Both the position numbers and the translations under genes were made by a program. The notes under the pieces were generated by a model. That model worked only from the letters and a program-made list of their open reading frames with translations, did no database searches and was not told where the DNA came from. From Ailurus styani (taxonomy: Eukaryota > Chordata > Mammalia > Carnivora > Ailuridae): a stretch of DNA of 64,000 bases. The stretch covers positions 1 to 64,000 of the forward strand of contig LNAC01000750.1 of the NCBI GenBank assembly GCA_002007465.1, read 5' to 3'. This document shows positions 35,780 to 48,905 of this stretch, piece after piece; positions within the stretch are counted from its first letter, which is position 1; each line of letters begins with the position of its first letter.

Positions 35780-36990
35780 AAATGAAAAATATTACGTCAG
35801 ACTCTGCTGAAGAAGGACAGGCTGAGAACAAAGCAGAATCACAGAGGACCCAGATGCAATGAGTAAATACTGTAAGAAAGTTAAAAAATGCAATTCAAAT
35901 AAAAATCATAATCAGAAGCCATAAAGGACAGAACTGACAATGAAGAAAAATAAATCAGTATTATAAAGGAAAAGCTTAAGAAGCTCTCAATAAAATGCAA
36001 AGAAAATTAAAATATCAAGAGATAAGATATTAGCTATGGGAAAGAACGAAGACCTAATTAAGATAATAGAGGTTCCTGAAGATACAAAAACAAATAAAAA
36101 AAATAAATAAAAAGGGTGAGCCTGGTGGTGGGTATTAAGGAGAGCACATATTGTATGGAGCACCACTGGGTGTGGTGCATAAACAATGAATCTTGGATCA
36201 CTGAAAAAGTAAAAAAAAAAAAAAAAAAAGAATAATCTTTTCTGAGATGAGAATAGACCGAAGCCTGCAGATCCAAAGAGCTCAAAAGTACTAGGAGAAA
36301 AAATAATAGGGCTATACCTATACCAATACTGGTTAAAGATTTTACTTTAAAGAGAGAGGAGACGAGGGAGAAGGGAAAAAGCCTGACTTGTCTGATATCA
36401 GACTTCCCTATAATGTTCACAAGATGCAAAGTAACAATGTCTAGGAACTTGGTAAGATTGACTTGTGACTCAAGAACTCAATATCCAGGCAAGATGCCAT
36501 TTGTGTATGAAGACAACTAAATCAGAAGATAACTTTCAAATATCTAAGAGCTCCGAAGATAGGTCAACATGCAACTTTTCTGGGAAAAAAAATTACTCCA
36601 AGAGGTATTCATTTGACTGAAAAATAAATCACGATAAAATAAATAAAATAAAAATAAAGAAAGAATCCAGGAATGAAAAGGTTGTTATATAAGTGTACTG
36701 GTAGTTACACAAAACAAGTTACATACAGAATTAAGCCCAAAATATAAATTGAATTATAAAGCACTGTAAATATCAAGAATATTTTTAAAAGAAAATGCAT
36801 AAAATTTTGAAATCCAATAGGAATACTATAGTATGAATTTTTAAATCCCAGATCATGCAAACAAAATCTGGAGAGTGAAAAGAAGATATAAGAGAACCTA
36901 AAGCATGCTTATTCCTCATCTGACAGAAGAAGCGATTGGTATATGAGTTTTACTTTTAACACTAAAAAATAGAGATGGATTCAAATCCAC
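35780..36990 (+). mobile_element. Old L1/HAL1-like remnant
   Basis: An A-rich stretch whose words resemble the ORF1 and downstream part of old L1 or HAL1 elements: 'agaacgaagacctaattaag', 'actcaatatccaggcaagat', 'ttactccaagaggtattcat'. It is interrupted by a separate L1 tail at 36112-36232. No open frame survives; the family is uncertain. Confidence 0.45.
36112..36232 (+). mobile_element. L1 3' tail, second carnivore type
   Basis: 'tggtgggtattaaggagagc' followed by 'ccactgggtgtggtgcataa', 'acaatgaatcttggatcact' and a 19-base poly-A. This is the 3' end of a carnivore L1 subfamily different from the 'taccccttgggca' type. Confidence 0.7.
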
Positions 36991-39900
36991 ATTTTTCTAA
37001 ACATGTATACTTTAAAAAAAATACTAAACACTATAATTTAAATCATCTCACCTATATCTGTTGTCCTCATGGACCAATTTCCACCTCCTTGAAAGACTTA
37101 AACATATGACTTATGATCTTCTCACTCTTTCCTTTCCCTTTTCCCATGAAATTAGTATCTAGGTTGAGGACAAATAAGGTCATCCAAGTCAAGAGTTCTT
37201 TACTTTTCTCAACTCAACAGCTTCCACATCCACTCCATATCACAAGCACACTCACATTTTGGATCTCATTATGAGACACTCATTGTTCCAACCTAATTAT
37301 CCCTCAGTAACACTTAGAAGAGTCAAGCCCTTCTAAAAACCCAGTTCATTAACCAACCCTCTTCTACCTGCCTTAACTCGGTCTAGCCAAGGGTCTATGG
37401 TCAGTCACATGAATGAAGTTTCTGTCCCCTGTAGCTCCTGCCCTGCATTTCTCCCTCTTTTAGCTGTACAAAATCTTGCCTAAGTGATCTATACCCACTC
37501 CTCTCCTTCCTCCTTCCTCAACACCCACTTTTTTCCTAATTTAACACTTTGCAATTTGGCATTCTTCTCTCCTTAATATTGAAACTACATTTTAGAAGAT
37601 TTGCCATGACCTCAAAAATTTTGATTAACTCTTTACAGTTATCATTCTTATTTCAGTCTCTTGTCATTCACTCAACAAGTACTATTTGTTAAAATTGGTC
37701 CCAAGAATGCCAAAATAAGTAATACCACCCCCATCCTCCAGAGGCTGAAAGCTCTCAGGTGAGGTAACCATATAAACCTGGAACAGTGGTAAAATACCAC
37801 AGATGGTACCAGAGAGGAATGCAGAGTTGAGGCAAGGGCACAGTCTTAAAATGCAGCCCCTGGCTCGGGGATGCTGTCATGGCAGAGCTTTCCAATTCAC
37901 AGACATCCCTTTCTCTCACCTTCCTTCTTTGAATCCCTTTCCTTCTCCATTTTCTGAAGTGGAAGTGTAGACATTACTCACAATTTAGGTCCAAACTCTC
38001 TGTTCCGCTCACACCGTGCGCTTTCCCTTACAGACCTGATACATTCCCAAGGCAACCAAAAACAAGACTCAAAATCTGAGTCTAGGGCCCTTACCTCTAA
38101 TCTGACCTCCTGGGTCTTACTGTTAAGTGCTTTTCTCTTGGAAAATTCACCTCAAACTCACCAGCATCTTTAGCCCATTTCTCTATCTCTGTCAATAGAA
38201 CCCACATTCTCTCATTACACAGATTCAAAACAGAAGTTAACTCTGCTCTATTTCCCCTTCATCCAACCAAGTACTTAGATGGTCCCCAATTTCTATCCAA
38301 ACTCAAGTTCATTTATAGTTTCTACCTCCTATGTGGTTATGTGTAGACTTTCTTCTTTCTTCCTAGTGAATTTGACCTTCCTTAAAAGTTAAGAATTGAT
38401 TTATTTCTTCTTTGTGTCTCTTATAGCATCCAGCATAGTATACTGGATATAACAGTGAGTTATTCAATAAATATGTTATTGAAGCTACCTTACAACAATT
38501 TTGCGGGGGCTTAAAAAGCCCCAATGGAATCCCCCATGGAATGAAACTAGATCTTGCCTGGAATATAGCCAAAGTCAGACATCGAGTCATGGACCACAAG
38601 AGCACAAAAGATCCCTCAGTCTCACCTCCTGTATTTTGTGAGGGGGCTATCCTAACCACTCACCCCTGTTCACACCACTCATCACCTCTGGGACCTTCAA
38701 GATGAGGGTGCTTCAGGTTAGCACTCTGGCAGTCTGCCCAACTGATAGCAAACTGAAATTAGGTGAAGCAGAATTCCAGCAAACAGGCTTTTATCAAGTC
38801 CTCACAATCAAGTTCACAGCAGAGAAACTGAAATGGGAGATGCATTTTCCCATTCCCCCATGCAGAATATAAATGAGAATACTTTTGTAGCCCCAGATAT
38901 AAATAGTTTCCACTCAACCAAAGCCTCCATTCCTATAGTATTTTAAAAAACAGAAAAGTGGTTGTAACAAAAGCCTCATCCTAGGGAACAGCTTGTCACC
39001 AACTAGAGGCTAGACTGAAATGAGGCATATAGTTCAAAATCAAAATACTGCCATGAAAAGACTCCATTCCCAGACAGGAGCTAATGCACCACCTCTGGCA
39101 GTTATGTACTTGCTGATTCATGCCAAAAAATTTTTGCTGAAATTGGAGCAACCGACAGTCAAGGCAATCTTAACCAACTCTTTGGGCTCATCAGTTATAA
39201 AAGGATTGCTGAGAGAAAATGTGGCTGGTTTTATTTGACTCATGTCCACCTAACTTCCATTGTTCACTTCTGCTTAGCGTCCCAAAGCACTCTTCCAAGC
39301 CCAGGCTAAAATTACATTTCTGGGTTACTAACAAGCACAGGAAAATAAATCACGTCTGCCCTAGGAGTGAACCCAAACCAAAAGCTGCCAGAGAGGAATT
39401 TGTGAGTTGAGTTTAGAGGCAACTTTAATTCTGAAGGAAATGAACCTTTAAAAAGAAAATTCAAATAACAATCTATGTAGACAAAACATTAATCTACACT
39501 GCTTTAATTAATTTGGGAGCCTCTTATAACTTTTTTTTTCTCTTAAGTGGATACCTGCCAAAGCACGACTTCTCTCCTAAGATGGCTTAGGGCCTAATAT
39601 AGTAATAATAAAGACCTTTGTGCTCCGGCTTCATCAAATCCTTAGGTTTATTTCCATTTCCTAAAGGAACATCCAACTACTCAGACATCTCTATAACAAA
39701 ATTCCTATAAAAAAGTAAACCATTTTTGCCCAACTCCCAAGACCAATTTCTTTCTTTCACCTGGGCTTTAGCTCATCTAGAAGAGTGGTATCTTTTGAAT
39801 ATTGTTCTAGATGGCCATGTCAGGTGAAAAGACTAGATCAGAACACAGTTCTGTCCATAACTGATGTGGAAACCACACCAGAATAAGGGCAACATGCTTT

Positions 39901-40025
39901 CTTCTAGTGAGACAAACCCAAGGTCCCCTGTACAAATAACTGCAAGTCTATCCTTCTACCACCCCGGATCAGAGAGGATACTCCTGTGTAGTAGCAGATA
40001 CCTAATGAACATCTTCATATCTAAA

Positions 40026-40350
40026 GTAGTGCTGTCCAATAAAAATATCATGAGATATATAGATATAATTTAAAATGTCCTGGTAGCACTTAAACAAAAG
40101 AAAAAGAAACTGATGGAATAAAATTTAATATCATATTTTAATTCAATATATCCAAAACACTATCATTTTAGTATCTAAACCAATATTTAAAACACTGTTA
40201 CTGAGACATTTTGCTTCTGTTTATCATACTAAGTCTTCAAAATCAGGTATTTTACATCTGTGGCACATCTCAATTTAACCTATCAAACTTCAGATACTCA
40301 GTAGCAAAATATGGCTAATGACTACCATATCAAATAGTGTAGATCTGGAA
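40026..40350 (+). mobile_element. Old nonautonomous DNA transposon relic (uncertain family)
   Basis: Begins 'gtgctgtccaataaaaatat' and continues with 'ggtagcacttaaacaaaaga', 'ccaaaacactatcattttag' and 'atggctaatgactaccatat', a pattern I recognise from a common mammalian element with gtgctgtccaat ends. The right inverted end is decayed. Confidence 0.5.
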
Positions 40351-40689
40351 TGTTTTACGTGATAAGTGCAATTTACAGTTGTAAGTGTAATTTATAATTA
40401 CAATTAAATGTAATTTAATTTACATGATAAATGAAAGGCTCAAAAGGTTTTTATTGCACCATTTATTCTCCCAATACCCCAATAAAGTAACTAAGAGATG
40501 TTAGTTCCATGGACAGCAAATAAAGCCTTTTGAAGAAAAGGAAGCTGAGTCATTTATCCCAAATCAAACCATGAAAGACTCGGAAAAAATTTCTGGTCAT
40601 CTGGAAGCCCAGAACTTGCTACTAAAGACCAAACCTTCTCTGTATATGTATTTATAAAACGACATAGTGCCTATCGGGCTCCTCTCATT

Positions 40690-40762
40690 AGAAACTTATA
40701 AATATAATGCTAAATGTTAACTATACTGGAATTAAAATAAAAAACTTATTTAAAAAAAAACA
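40690..40762 (+). mobile_element. Very short L1 3' tail
   Basis: 'ctaaatgttaactatactgg' plus 'aattaaaataaaaaactta' and poly-A matches the last bases of the L1 type seen at 1010-1050. Confidence 0.6.
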
Positions 40763-41204
40763 TGGCAAATTCACAAATCCCCTTTATTTCAAACTGATAC
40801 CTAGTTTCTTCGGCTATATAATCCCATTCATTCTTATTCAGATACCTGGCAACTTCACCACTTCTCCTAGTAGACTAACTCCAACCCTTCTTTTTCTACT
40901 GTGTCAAAGCCAGACCAAACAGTTTGTGCTTCAACTCTATAGCTGGGAATTGTATGGGGAAGTCTGAACAAAGCTGCAATAAGGCTCTTGAAAAAATCTC
41001 CAGACTGAATATAAAATATTCATTCAATATTAACTTCTAATTTCAAAGTAACCAGGAAAATATCTAAAATGGAAAAAAAGAATAAATCACCACATCCTAG
41101 AATAATAAAATTATAAACTGAACATTGTCTATTAAAAAGACTCAAAATTCTTAAAAAATAAAAAAAGGACTCTACAGAGTCAATTTGTATAGAAAAAGAC
41201 CACA

Positions 41205-41425
41205 GATTTGAGCACAGACTTGGGGTTCAACAAAGTTAGACTCAAACCCTAACCCAACCACTTTGTGCCGAGAGTAAACTGTTTAACCCTTCTGCATATC
41301 CATCATCATCTATGAAAAGGATATTTAATAAACTCTACCCTAATACAATTATCACAAAGATTACACAAAATAAAACATGGTAATTAGCGCAGTGTTTGGT
41401 TACTAACAAACATTAGCTAACTCCC
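41205..41425 (+). mobile_element. MIR-like SINE relic
   Basis: MIR order: 'tttgagcacagacttggggt', 'ctcaaaccctaacccaacca', 'tgaaaaggatatttaataaa', then 'ttagcgcagtgtttggttac'. Diverged. Confidence 0.55.
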
Positions 41426-43043
41426 AGCCTCTAGCCCACACATTTCTTTAATTTGTATAAAGCAGAAAATAACTAATCTGACTTTATAGCTCTGATATCA
41501 ATAGAAATAGGAACCCAATGACTCCCAATTTTTTCTCTATTCTTCTCAGAATGAGGTGAGGCCTGGGATGGTGAACAGTTCAGCTGTATGCTACTGAGAA
41601 CAAAGGTGTGTAGAGAGCTCTAGTAACTGGTATCACCAACAGTTCAGTCATCCTATAACTTGGTATTTCCCTCACCTCAAGCATATAATAATGCCAATAT
41701 TAATGTGGTGAGCATTATCACTGAGGAATATACAGTGTGGTAAGGGAGCCCAGAGGATAACACCTAGCTCAGCCTGGAGAGAGGTCATGGAAAATTCCCT
41801 GAAGGAGGCAGCCACTTGACCTGAGCCAGGCAGGCAAAACTGGTGAGGTGGTCTATAACAGGGAGAGGAACAGAGAAGGAAAATCTGTGGAAAAAGAATG
41901 GTGTGAGCAAAGACATAGGACGCAGTAGATACAGGAGATACAGATGCAGTTCTTACTACTGTTGGATTCATGAGAAGACTGGAGAAGCAAACAGGGTTGA
42001 GACCGGGAAGGAATTCACATGGCAGAGGAAGGACCTCGAACTTGATCCTGCTAGTGATGCGGCAGTAAAAAACACTGGAAATCAAAGAATCGGCATGAGT
42101 GAAAAAGAGGAAGGAAACCTGTGGTGGGAAACCAAAGACTGAGAGTCACTTTAAATGACAGCAGATCAAAAGAAATAAGTATTGCCACATTGAACTTGTC
42201 CAGAAATCTGCCATCCTTTCTAGAAGATACAAAAACACATGGAGAAAGGAACATGTTATAAGGACTTTCATAAAAAGAGGTACTTATTAAACATCCTGGT
42301 ATAAGAAACTTTGATAAAATATCATTTCACTGGGATAGCTTTCCCCAAGAATGCACCTTCCTAATTAATATCAAAGCAGAAAACGGAGTATAGCATCAAA
42401 GAAAACTCAGCAATGAAATCACAATATCATTTAATCTTCACTGGCATCAGAAGTCTTAGTACCATGCACAACAAAGGAGAGATTAGGATGGGGTCAAGTT
42501 CCTAACAAGCATCTCATCCTGTCCAATACCACTGTAAGGATCATTAAAAAGAGAAAAAATTAAATATTTTCAGTTATTACTGTCATGTAATGTACTTCAC
42601 AGTAATTTTTTTGAGTTGAAAAGAAAAATGGCCTCTGAAAAAAATCTATCAGAGAAATGGAAAAAGCTAAAGAGAAGAGAGAATATGACAGAAAGTGCAG
42701 TGTGTTGGGAGTAAAGTCCCAGGATCAAGACACCAAAAAGAAATGCTAAGGAAGTCCAATTCTAGAGAAACCCAGTGGAAAAGTATTAAAAAGGACAGCT
42801 TGGAGATTAAAATCAGAAATGCATGCCCTTCTAGGAAATCAGGTTACCAAAGTTTTAAAGCCTTTTAATCTTTTTATATTCATAGTGTACAGCTCTAAAG
42901 AGTACTCTAAATAATTAGTTCCTACAGATAAGGGAAAGCAACTTGGAGATTCTAAAGAATACCAGGTAGTAATGTCAGCAATCCAACATCAAGATTTCTT
43001 TGCTGGGCAAAATCCCTCACTGGTGCTGAAGTTTTCTCCTTAT

Positions 43044-43233
43044 TTTTATTTTTTTTTTTTTGGTAAAAGATTTTATTTATTTGAGAGAGAGAGTGAGCAC
43101 GCAAGACAGCAAGTGACGAGGGAGAAGCAGGCTGCCCATCAGGCAGGGAGCCTGATATGGGCTTCAATCCCAGGACCCTGGGATCATGACCTGAGCCAAG
43201 GGAGCCACTTACGACTGAGCCACCCAGGCGCCC
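43044..43233 (-). mobile_element. CAN SINE
   Basis: A reversed SINE with poly-T start and end 'gactgagccacccaggcgcc'. The imperfect 18-bp duplication is 'ctgaagttttctccttat' (43026-43043) against 'ctgaagtttcttccttat' (43234-43251). Confidence 0.92.
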
Positions 43234-43799
43234 CTGAAGTTTCTTCCTTATAACATTAACTTATTCTTGGGTTTCCACATTAAATCATCAAGTTCTCTCA
43301 AAAAGGCATAGTTCTTAGTCACTTAATCAGTTCTTAATTGTTTCCACTTTCAGTTAGATAAATAGATATAAACAGAAATTAGAACCAAATGTCTGCATAA
43401 AATCACTTAACCTTCAAAAATAAGTGGAAAATCTGCCTAAGACAACATTAGACACTTCAAGAGGTTGTAAAATTAAGCAAGACTAATGTCTGAGGCTGAA
43501 AAATCTATTATTGTCCTATGTGCAAAAAGGAATACAAAAAAGGAAAAATATAGAAACGTAGATGGGTGTCATAAAAATAATGTCATCAAGGGTGCCTGCG
43601 AGTCCTTTGCATAATTATAGGACATGGCAAGAAGATGAGGTAGATTTTTGTCGTGAATAAGCTCTGAACTCTAGTAGTGTGTATAACTTCTATTTTCACT
43701 TCTTGGTTGGAAGAAAGAAGAATATTTTAATAGGCTTTTCATATAATTATTATTCTTCGATACTATACCAAAACTTAACAAGTTGTAGTTTCTTTTTTT

Positions 43800-44012
43800 C
43801 CCAGCCTTACTGAGATATTTTTGACATATAACATTGTATAAGCTTAAAGTATACAATGTGAAAAAAATAAAGTATACAATGTGATGATTTGATATGTTTA
43901 TAGTGTGTGTGGCAAAATGATTACCACAATAGGATTAGTGAACACATTGATTACTTCACATAGTACCTATTTTTTTGGTCAATGTGGTGAGAACATTTAT
44001 ATTTTCATAGTT
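43800..44012 (-). mobile_element. Old L1 3' UTR fragment
   Basis: 'actgagatatttttgacata' onward with 'gtatacaatgtgatgatttg' and 'ggcaaaatgattaccacaat' matches the reversed L1 3' UTR. It contains a local direct repeat of 'aaagtatacaatgtga' at 43846-43860 and 43870-43884. Confidence 0.65.
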
Positions 44013-44330
44013 AATTGTGTTCTTTTCCTCTCAAATATGTATTAAGCATCTGCTATATCCTAGGCAATGTGTTGCTTTTCCCAGACCTCAGAGTCTGTCA
44101 GTAATGCTCTTCTCTCCTATCTGCCATAGCATCTTAGCATGGTGCTGAGGTACTGAGATACACCTGTGAAAATATTTTTCTTTAAATGAGCATAGGAGAA
44201 CACATGGGGTTAGCACTCTACCCAGTGATGTAGCACAGAGACCCCTGTAAAAGATGCCCCCTTCAATAAGAGCCTGCCCCTGGTTACCAGTCCATGCCCC
44301 ATTCTGACTGATTTACCGCACTGTACATAC

Positions 44331-44453
44331 CTGTCCACTGAGGGGGGCAGCGGCAGTTGTAAGTATTAACCCCATCCACACAAACCCCTCCATTCTGACA
44401 CTTGTGGTTAGGGCAGTCGTCGATATTCCGCTCACAGGTGATCCCTTCAAAAC
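44331..44453 (-). CDS. NOTCH2: NOTCH2 exon 5: end of EGF6, EGF7
   Basis: This 123-bp exon is phase 1 on both sides, with acceptor CTCTATCCAG and donor ACAG|GTATGT. It encodes '[18 protein letters not shown]' and continues through '[13 protein letters not shown]', about human residues 252 to 292. EGF7 has the calcium-binding lead NIDDC and lacks an O-fucose acceptor because the position before its third cysteine is valine (CQNGGVC). The exon is isolated between the two largest introns of the window (16.6 kb downstream and 11.3 kb upstream), and being symmetric it could be skipped without a frameshift, removing about one EGF unit. Arg-to-Lys in PNHKC is a conservative change from human. Confidence 0.96.
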
Positions 44454-44944
44454 CTGGATAGAGAAGAACAAGAAAAAATAATGAATCCTCATGCTGAAGT
44501 AAGCGATCAGCTCTTCTATAGAACGTGGTCATAAGAACGGACCTACTTCATTATTTCAGTTCATAGCCAGCAGCAGCTCAACCCAGGACTCATCATACAA
44601 AAAATTGCCCAATCTTCCATCTTTCCTTGCCTCAACAGAAGCTAGACAAAGTGATTCATTATGCCAATGACATGCCTTCACAGTTACCTCACAAGTATTT
44701 CAAATTGTTTTTATGAAATAAAATCCCAGTGAAGATAAATTTCTACTTAAGACAACTATTCACTGGTTCTTTAAAAAAGCAAGGGACGGGGATATTAGAT
44801 TTTCCCCAGCTCCATCCTAGATTAATGGGAAGAATAGATAAAAGATCACCTAATTAAATTTAAATTCATTTACTTTCTTCTTAGGATGTTTGCTTGGGAA
44901 AACTAGGTGGGGGTGGAGAACATAAGAAAAATACTGAGCTCACA

Positions 44945-45140
44945 GTCTCAAGATATGGGTCAAGTTCCAATCTCACTACCTATAAGCTATTTAACACCTG
45001 GTAAATTACAAACTCTGAATTAGCTTCCTCATCTGTAAAATGAGGCTGATTCCACCTGCCCAACCTGCCTTTCTAGGTTGTTGTAAGTTTCATATATCAT
45101 GAGTAAAGTACATCATAAACATAAAAACCTATCTGAAAGT
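44945..45140 (+). mobile_element. MIR-like SINE relic
   Basis: Contains the MIR core 'agcttcctcatctgtaaaat' and 'gaggctgattccacctgccc', followed by 'gttgttgtaagtttcatata'. Clear although diverged. Confidence 0.78.
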
Positions 45141-46497
45141 GGGGTGGCATTATTATTAATTAAACTTACCAACCCTTCAAATGCTTCATCCTCCTCTCCA
45201 TATTTATGGCATTACTTCCTTCCTCTTGATTTTTCCCTTTTATGAAAAATGAAACCAACACACCAAACTTCACCCCAACTGCCCAGAGTGTTTCTCTGTA
45301 ATTTATATATCAAGCTTTTTCCTTTCTTTCTCCTTGGCTACCAAATCCTTTAGCTATTAAAATAGAAGACTACCAGCTTTAAAACTGAATGTTTAACTGA
45401 TCATTCTCCTATGTGAAATATAGTATGGCCTCTTCAAAATGTCCCTAAGGTTCTTCTTCTCTCACTCAAAATATTTACTGGGTCTTATACTTCACGCTGG
45501 GGATGTAACTGTAAGTAAAAAAGACAGAATGTTCCTGCTTCTGGGATAATTACAGTCTGATGAGTGGGACAGAGAGCAATCACACCTTGCTTTATTCATT
45601 CCTCTCAACACTGTGATGATATTCTACATCTGCTTTGTTACACTGCAACATGGCTGGTTTCTCTGAATAAAGTGGAAGTGATGTCAATGAGTATATGCCA
45701 AGTGGCAAAAAAAAAAAAAAATTACTGACACCAAAGGAAATCACTTCACATAAGATGGGGATAACTGAAAGCTTGACTAAGGAGAATTCTATTTCTCTAG
45801 GCATTCAGCATTCAGTCCATTCAAGCAGATGAATCACTAAGTAAGCTTGAGAAAACTGAAAATTTTTATAGACTCAGATTTTTAAAAATTTATCGTATTA
45901 CTCATAAATCTGTTTAATTGTATGAAAGTCTTACAAGTGAACTGACTCAGAAAATTCTGGTTTAAGCCCCCACCCATAATTAAGATAAAGTAAGGGCAAA
46001 TCTACAGATCCACCAAGCAGGAGTATCTGAACAAGAACTAAGGTCTTTACTCCTACTCTAGTGCTCTTAATGGAAACATTCCTTAGAAAAGTTAAAGTTT
46101 TAGAGTGTGGGAGGGATATAGGGCTTCTGTCCCACCACTGCTGGAACCTGTGTGGTCTAGTGGTATTCTGGAACTGGTATCTTAATCTCTCTGGTGACTA
46201 AGACTAATATGGTTGACTATAGTGTCAGGGAGGTGATAAAGCCCTGGTAGCCAAACTATTAGGAACTGAAACTGACCCTAAATTTATAATAGCCAATGCT
46301 ACAACTAACTGAATTCACCAACCACAGACTAATTAAGAAAGCAGAAGCATTTCAGCATAACCACAACCATAAGAAATAAAATGTTTTCTTTTTATGACTG
46401 ACTGACTATTTTCAAGGTAGTTCTTCCCTGTCAAAGGTAAGTAGGTAAGAAGGCAGGTTGCTAAGAGTTAATTCATGATTAAAGCATGGCCTTGGGG

Positions 46498-46690
46498 GCG
46501 CCTGGGTGGCTCAGTGGGTTAAAGCCTCTGCCTTCAGCTCAGGTCATGATCTCAAGGTCCTGGGATCAAGGCCCACATTGGGCTCCTTGCTCAGCGGGGA
46601 GCCTGCTTCCTCCTCTCCCTCTGCCTGCCTCTCTGCCTACTTGTGATTTCTCTCTCTGTGTCAAATAAATAAAATCTTAAAAAAAAAAAA
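46498..46690 (+). mobile_element. CAN SINE, mustelid-type, young
   Basis: Head 'cgcctgggtggctcagtggg', 'ttaaagcctctgccttcag', tail and poly-A. Exact 16-bp duplication 'aagcatggccttgggg' at 46482-46497 and 46691-46706. It is inserted at the edge of a MIR-like stretch (about 46700-46850). Confidence 0.95.
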
Positions 46691-47347
46691 AAGCATGGCC
46701 TTGGGGCCCTAGGTTCAACTTTCAACCTTCCTATGCAAAAGATGAGTGAACAGGGGCAAGATACTGGGACTTTCTTTTATCTCTGGGGCAATTGACAAGG
46801 TCTACCACAAAGGGTTACTATAAAGAATAAACTAGTTAAATATACAGAGCACTTAATTCAGTAAATGGTGCTAGGACAACTGAACATCTACAGGCAAAAG
46901 AATAAATTGGACCTCTTTCTCATATCATAACACAAAAATTAACTTAAAATCTAAGAGTTAAAATTATAAGACTCTCATAAGAAAACATAGGAGTGAATCT
47001 CTGTGGTTTGGGCTATGCTAAGCTTCCATAAACATGAAAATAAAACACAAACAAAATAAAAATTAGAAAGTTTGGACTTCGTCAAAATTAAAAACATTTG
47101 GGCTTCAAAAGATACTATCAAGAAAGTGAAAAGACAGCCCATGGGATGAGAGAAAATATTTATAAATCATTTATCTGATAAGAGACTTGTATCTAGGATA
47201 TATAAAGAACTCTTACAGCAATAATAAAAATCCAGTATAAATAATATAATAATAAAAAGGTAAATAACCCATTATAGAATGGGTAAAGGACCTGAATAGA
47301 TATTTCTCCAAAGATGATATACAAATGGCACATGAAAAGATGCTCAA

Positions 47348-47540
47348 GGGCGCCTGGGTGGCTCAGTGGGTTAAAGCCTCTGCTTCGGCTCAGGTCATGA
47401 TCTCAGGGTCCTGGGATCGAGGCCCGCATCGGGCTTCCTGCTCAGTGGGGAGCCTGCTTCCTCCTCTCTCTCTGCCTGCCTCTCTGCCTGCTTGTGATCT
47501 GATCTCTCTCTCTCTCTGTGTCAAATAAATAAATAAAATC

Positions 47541-47568
<28 letters not shown>
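47348..47568 (+). mobile_element. CAN SINE, mustelid-type, young
   Basis: A complete SINE with extended (CT)n and an A-rich tail interrupted by G. The exact 14-bp duplication 'gaaaagatgctcaa' lies at 47334-47347 and 47569-47582. Inserted in the old L1. Confidence 0.95.
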
Positions 47569-47571
<3 letters not shown>

Positions 47572-47858
47572 AAGATGCTCAACATCATGAGCCATCACAG
47601 AAATGCCAATCAAAACCACAATGAGATGTCATCTCACACCAACTAGGATGGCCATAATAAAAAAAAAAACAGACAATAACAAGCGTTGGTGAGGATGTGG
47701 AGAAACTGGAACCTTCATATACTGCTGGTTGAAATGTAAAATAGTGCAGCCACTTTGGAACAGTCTGGCAGTTCCTTGAAAAGGTTAAACGCATTACCAT
47801 ATCACCCAAAAATTCCTCCCTTAAATATAGACCCAAGAGAAATGAAAATACATGTCCA

Positions 47859-48072
47859 GGGCGCCTAGGTGGCTCAGTGGGTTAAAGCCTCTGCTTTCGG
47901 CTCAGGTCATGATCTCAGCATCCTGGGATCGAGGCCCGCATCTGGCTCTCTGCTCGGCAGGGAGCCTGCTTCCTCCTCTCACTGTCTCTCTGCCTGCCTC
48001 TCTGCCTACTTGTAATCTCTCTCTCTGTGTCAAATAAATAAATAAAATCTTTAAAAAAAAAAAAAAAGAAAA
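47859..48072 (+). mobile_element. CAN SINE, mustelid-type, young
   Basis: Second SINE inserted in the same L1, about 290 bp after the first. Exact 15-bp duplication 'gaaaatacatgtcca' at 47844-47858 and 48073-48087. Confidence 0.95.
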
Positions 48073-48222
48073 GAAAATACATGTCCACACAAAAACCTAT
48101 ATAAGAATGCTCACAAAAAAAAAAAAAAGAAGAATGCTCACAGTGGCATTATTCATAATCGCTAAAAAAGCAGGAGCAGCCCAAATGTCAATTAACTGAT
48201 GAATGGATAAATAAAATGTGGT

Positions 48223-48324
48223 GAGCACTGAGCAATGTATAGGATTGTTGAATCAATGTTGTACACCTGAAACTAATATGACATTATATGTTAATTATAC
48301 TTCAATTTTTAAAAAGTAGGGGGG
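48223..48324 (+). mobile_element. Short L1 3' tail nested in old L1
   Basis: About 100 bp: 'gagcactgagcaatgtatag' through 'tgttaattatacttcaattt' and a short A-rich end. Bounded by the 9-bp duplication 'aaatgtggt' at 48214-48222 and 48325-48333. Confidence 0.75.
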
Positions 48325-48779
48325 AAATGTGGTAAATCCACAATGGAATATTTCAAGAGCCATGAAAGGAATGAAGCACTGATCCCTCCTATAACATGAA
48401 TGAACTTTGAAAATATTAGGTGAAAGAAATGTTTCCATTTATATGAAATGTTCAGAACAAGCAAATCTATAGAGACAGTAAGTAGATTAGTCATTGCCTG
48501 TGCTGGGGGAGGATCAGGGACCAAGGCAGTGTGACTGCTGATGGTACAGGGTTCCTTCTGGGGTGATAAAAATGTTCTAAAATTGATTGTGGTGATGGTT
48601 ACACATATCTGTGAATACAATGAAAACTACTCAGTCATACAATTTAAAGAGCAAATTATATGTTATGCAAATTATATCTCAGTAAATCTATTATATTGGG
48701 GGGAATACACTTAAAACAGTGCCTGAAGCATAAATGATCTATACATACTAGCTAATACTACTATATATGAATAGAATCA

Positions 48780-48905
48780 AAACAGCCCTTAGAAATTATC
48801 TACTCTAGTCCTTGTATGTTATAGATGAAGAAGTTGAGGACCATATGGCTGATTTATCCAAGTTTACAAGGCTAGTAGGCAGAAGCTAGTACTGAAACAG
48901 TTCCA
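48780..48905 (-). mobile_element. MIR-like relic
   Basis: 'atagatgaagaagttgagga' followed by 'atttatccaagtttacaagg' and 'ctagtaggcagaagctagta' is a decayed reversed MIR. Confidence 0.55.

Larger units (their letters stand above)
46860..48690 (+). mobile_element. Old L1 with three nested insertions
   Basis: A continuous L1 ORF2 C-terminal to 3'-end sequence survives once 47348-47568, 47859-48072 and 48223-48324 are set aside. Recognisable parts include 'agagaaaatatttataaatc', 'ggacctgaatagatatttct', 'aaaccacaatgagatgtcat' and 'ggtgaggatgtggagaaact'. It ends 'attatatctcagtaaatcta'. No open frame of note; orientation opposite to NOTCH2. Confidence 0.85.
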
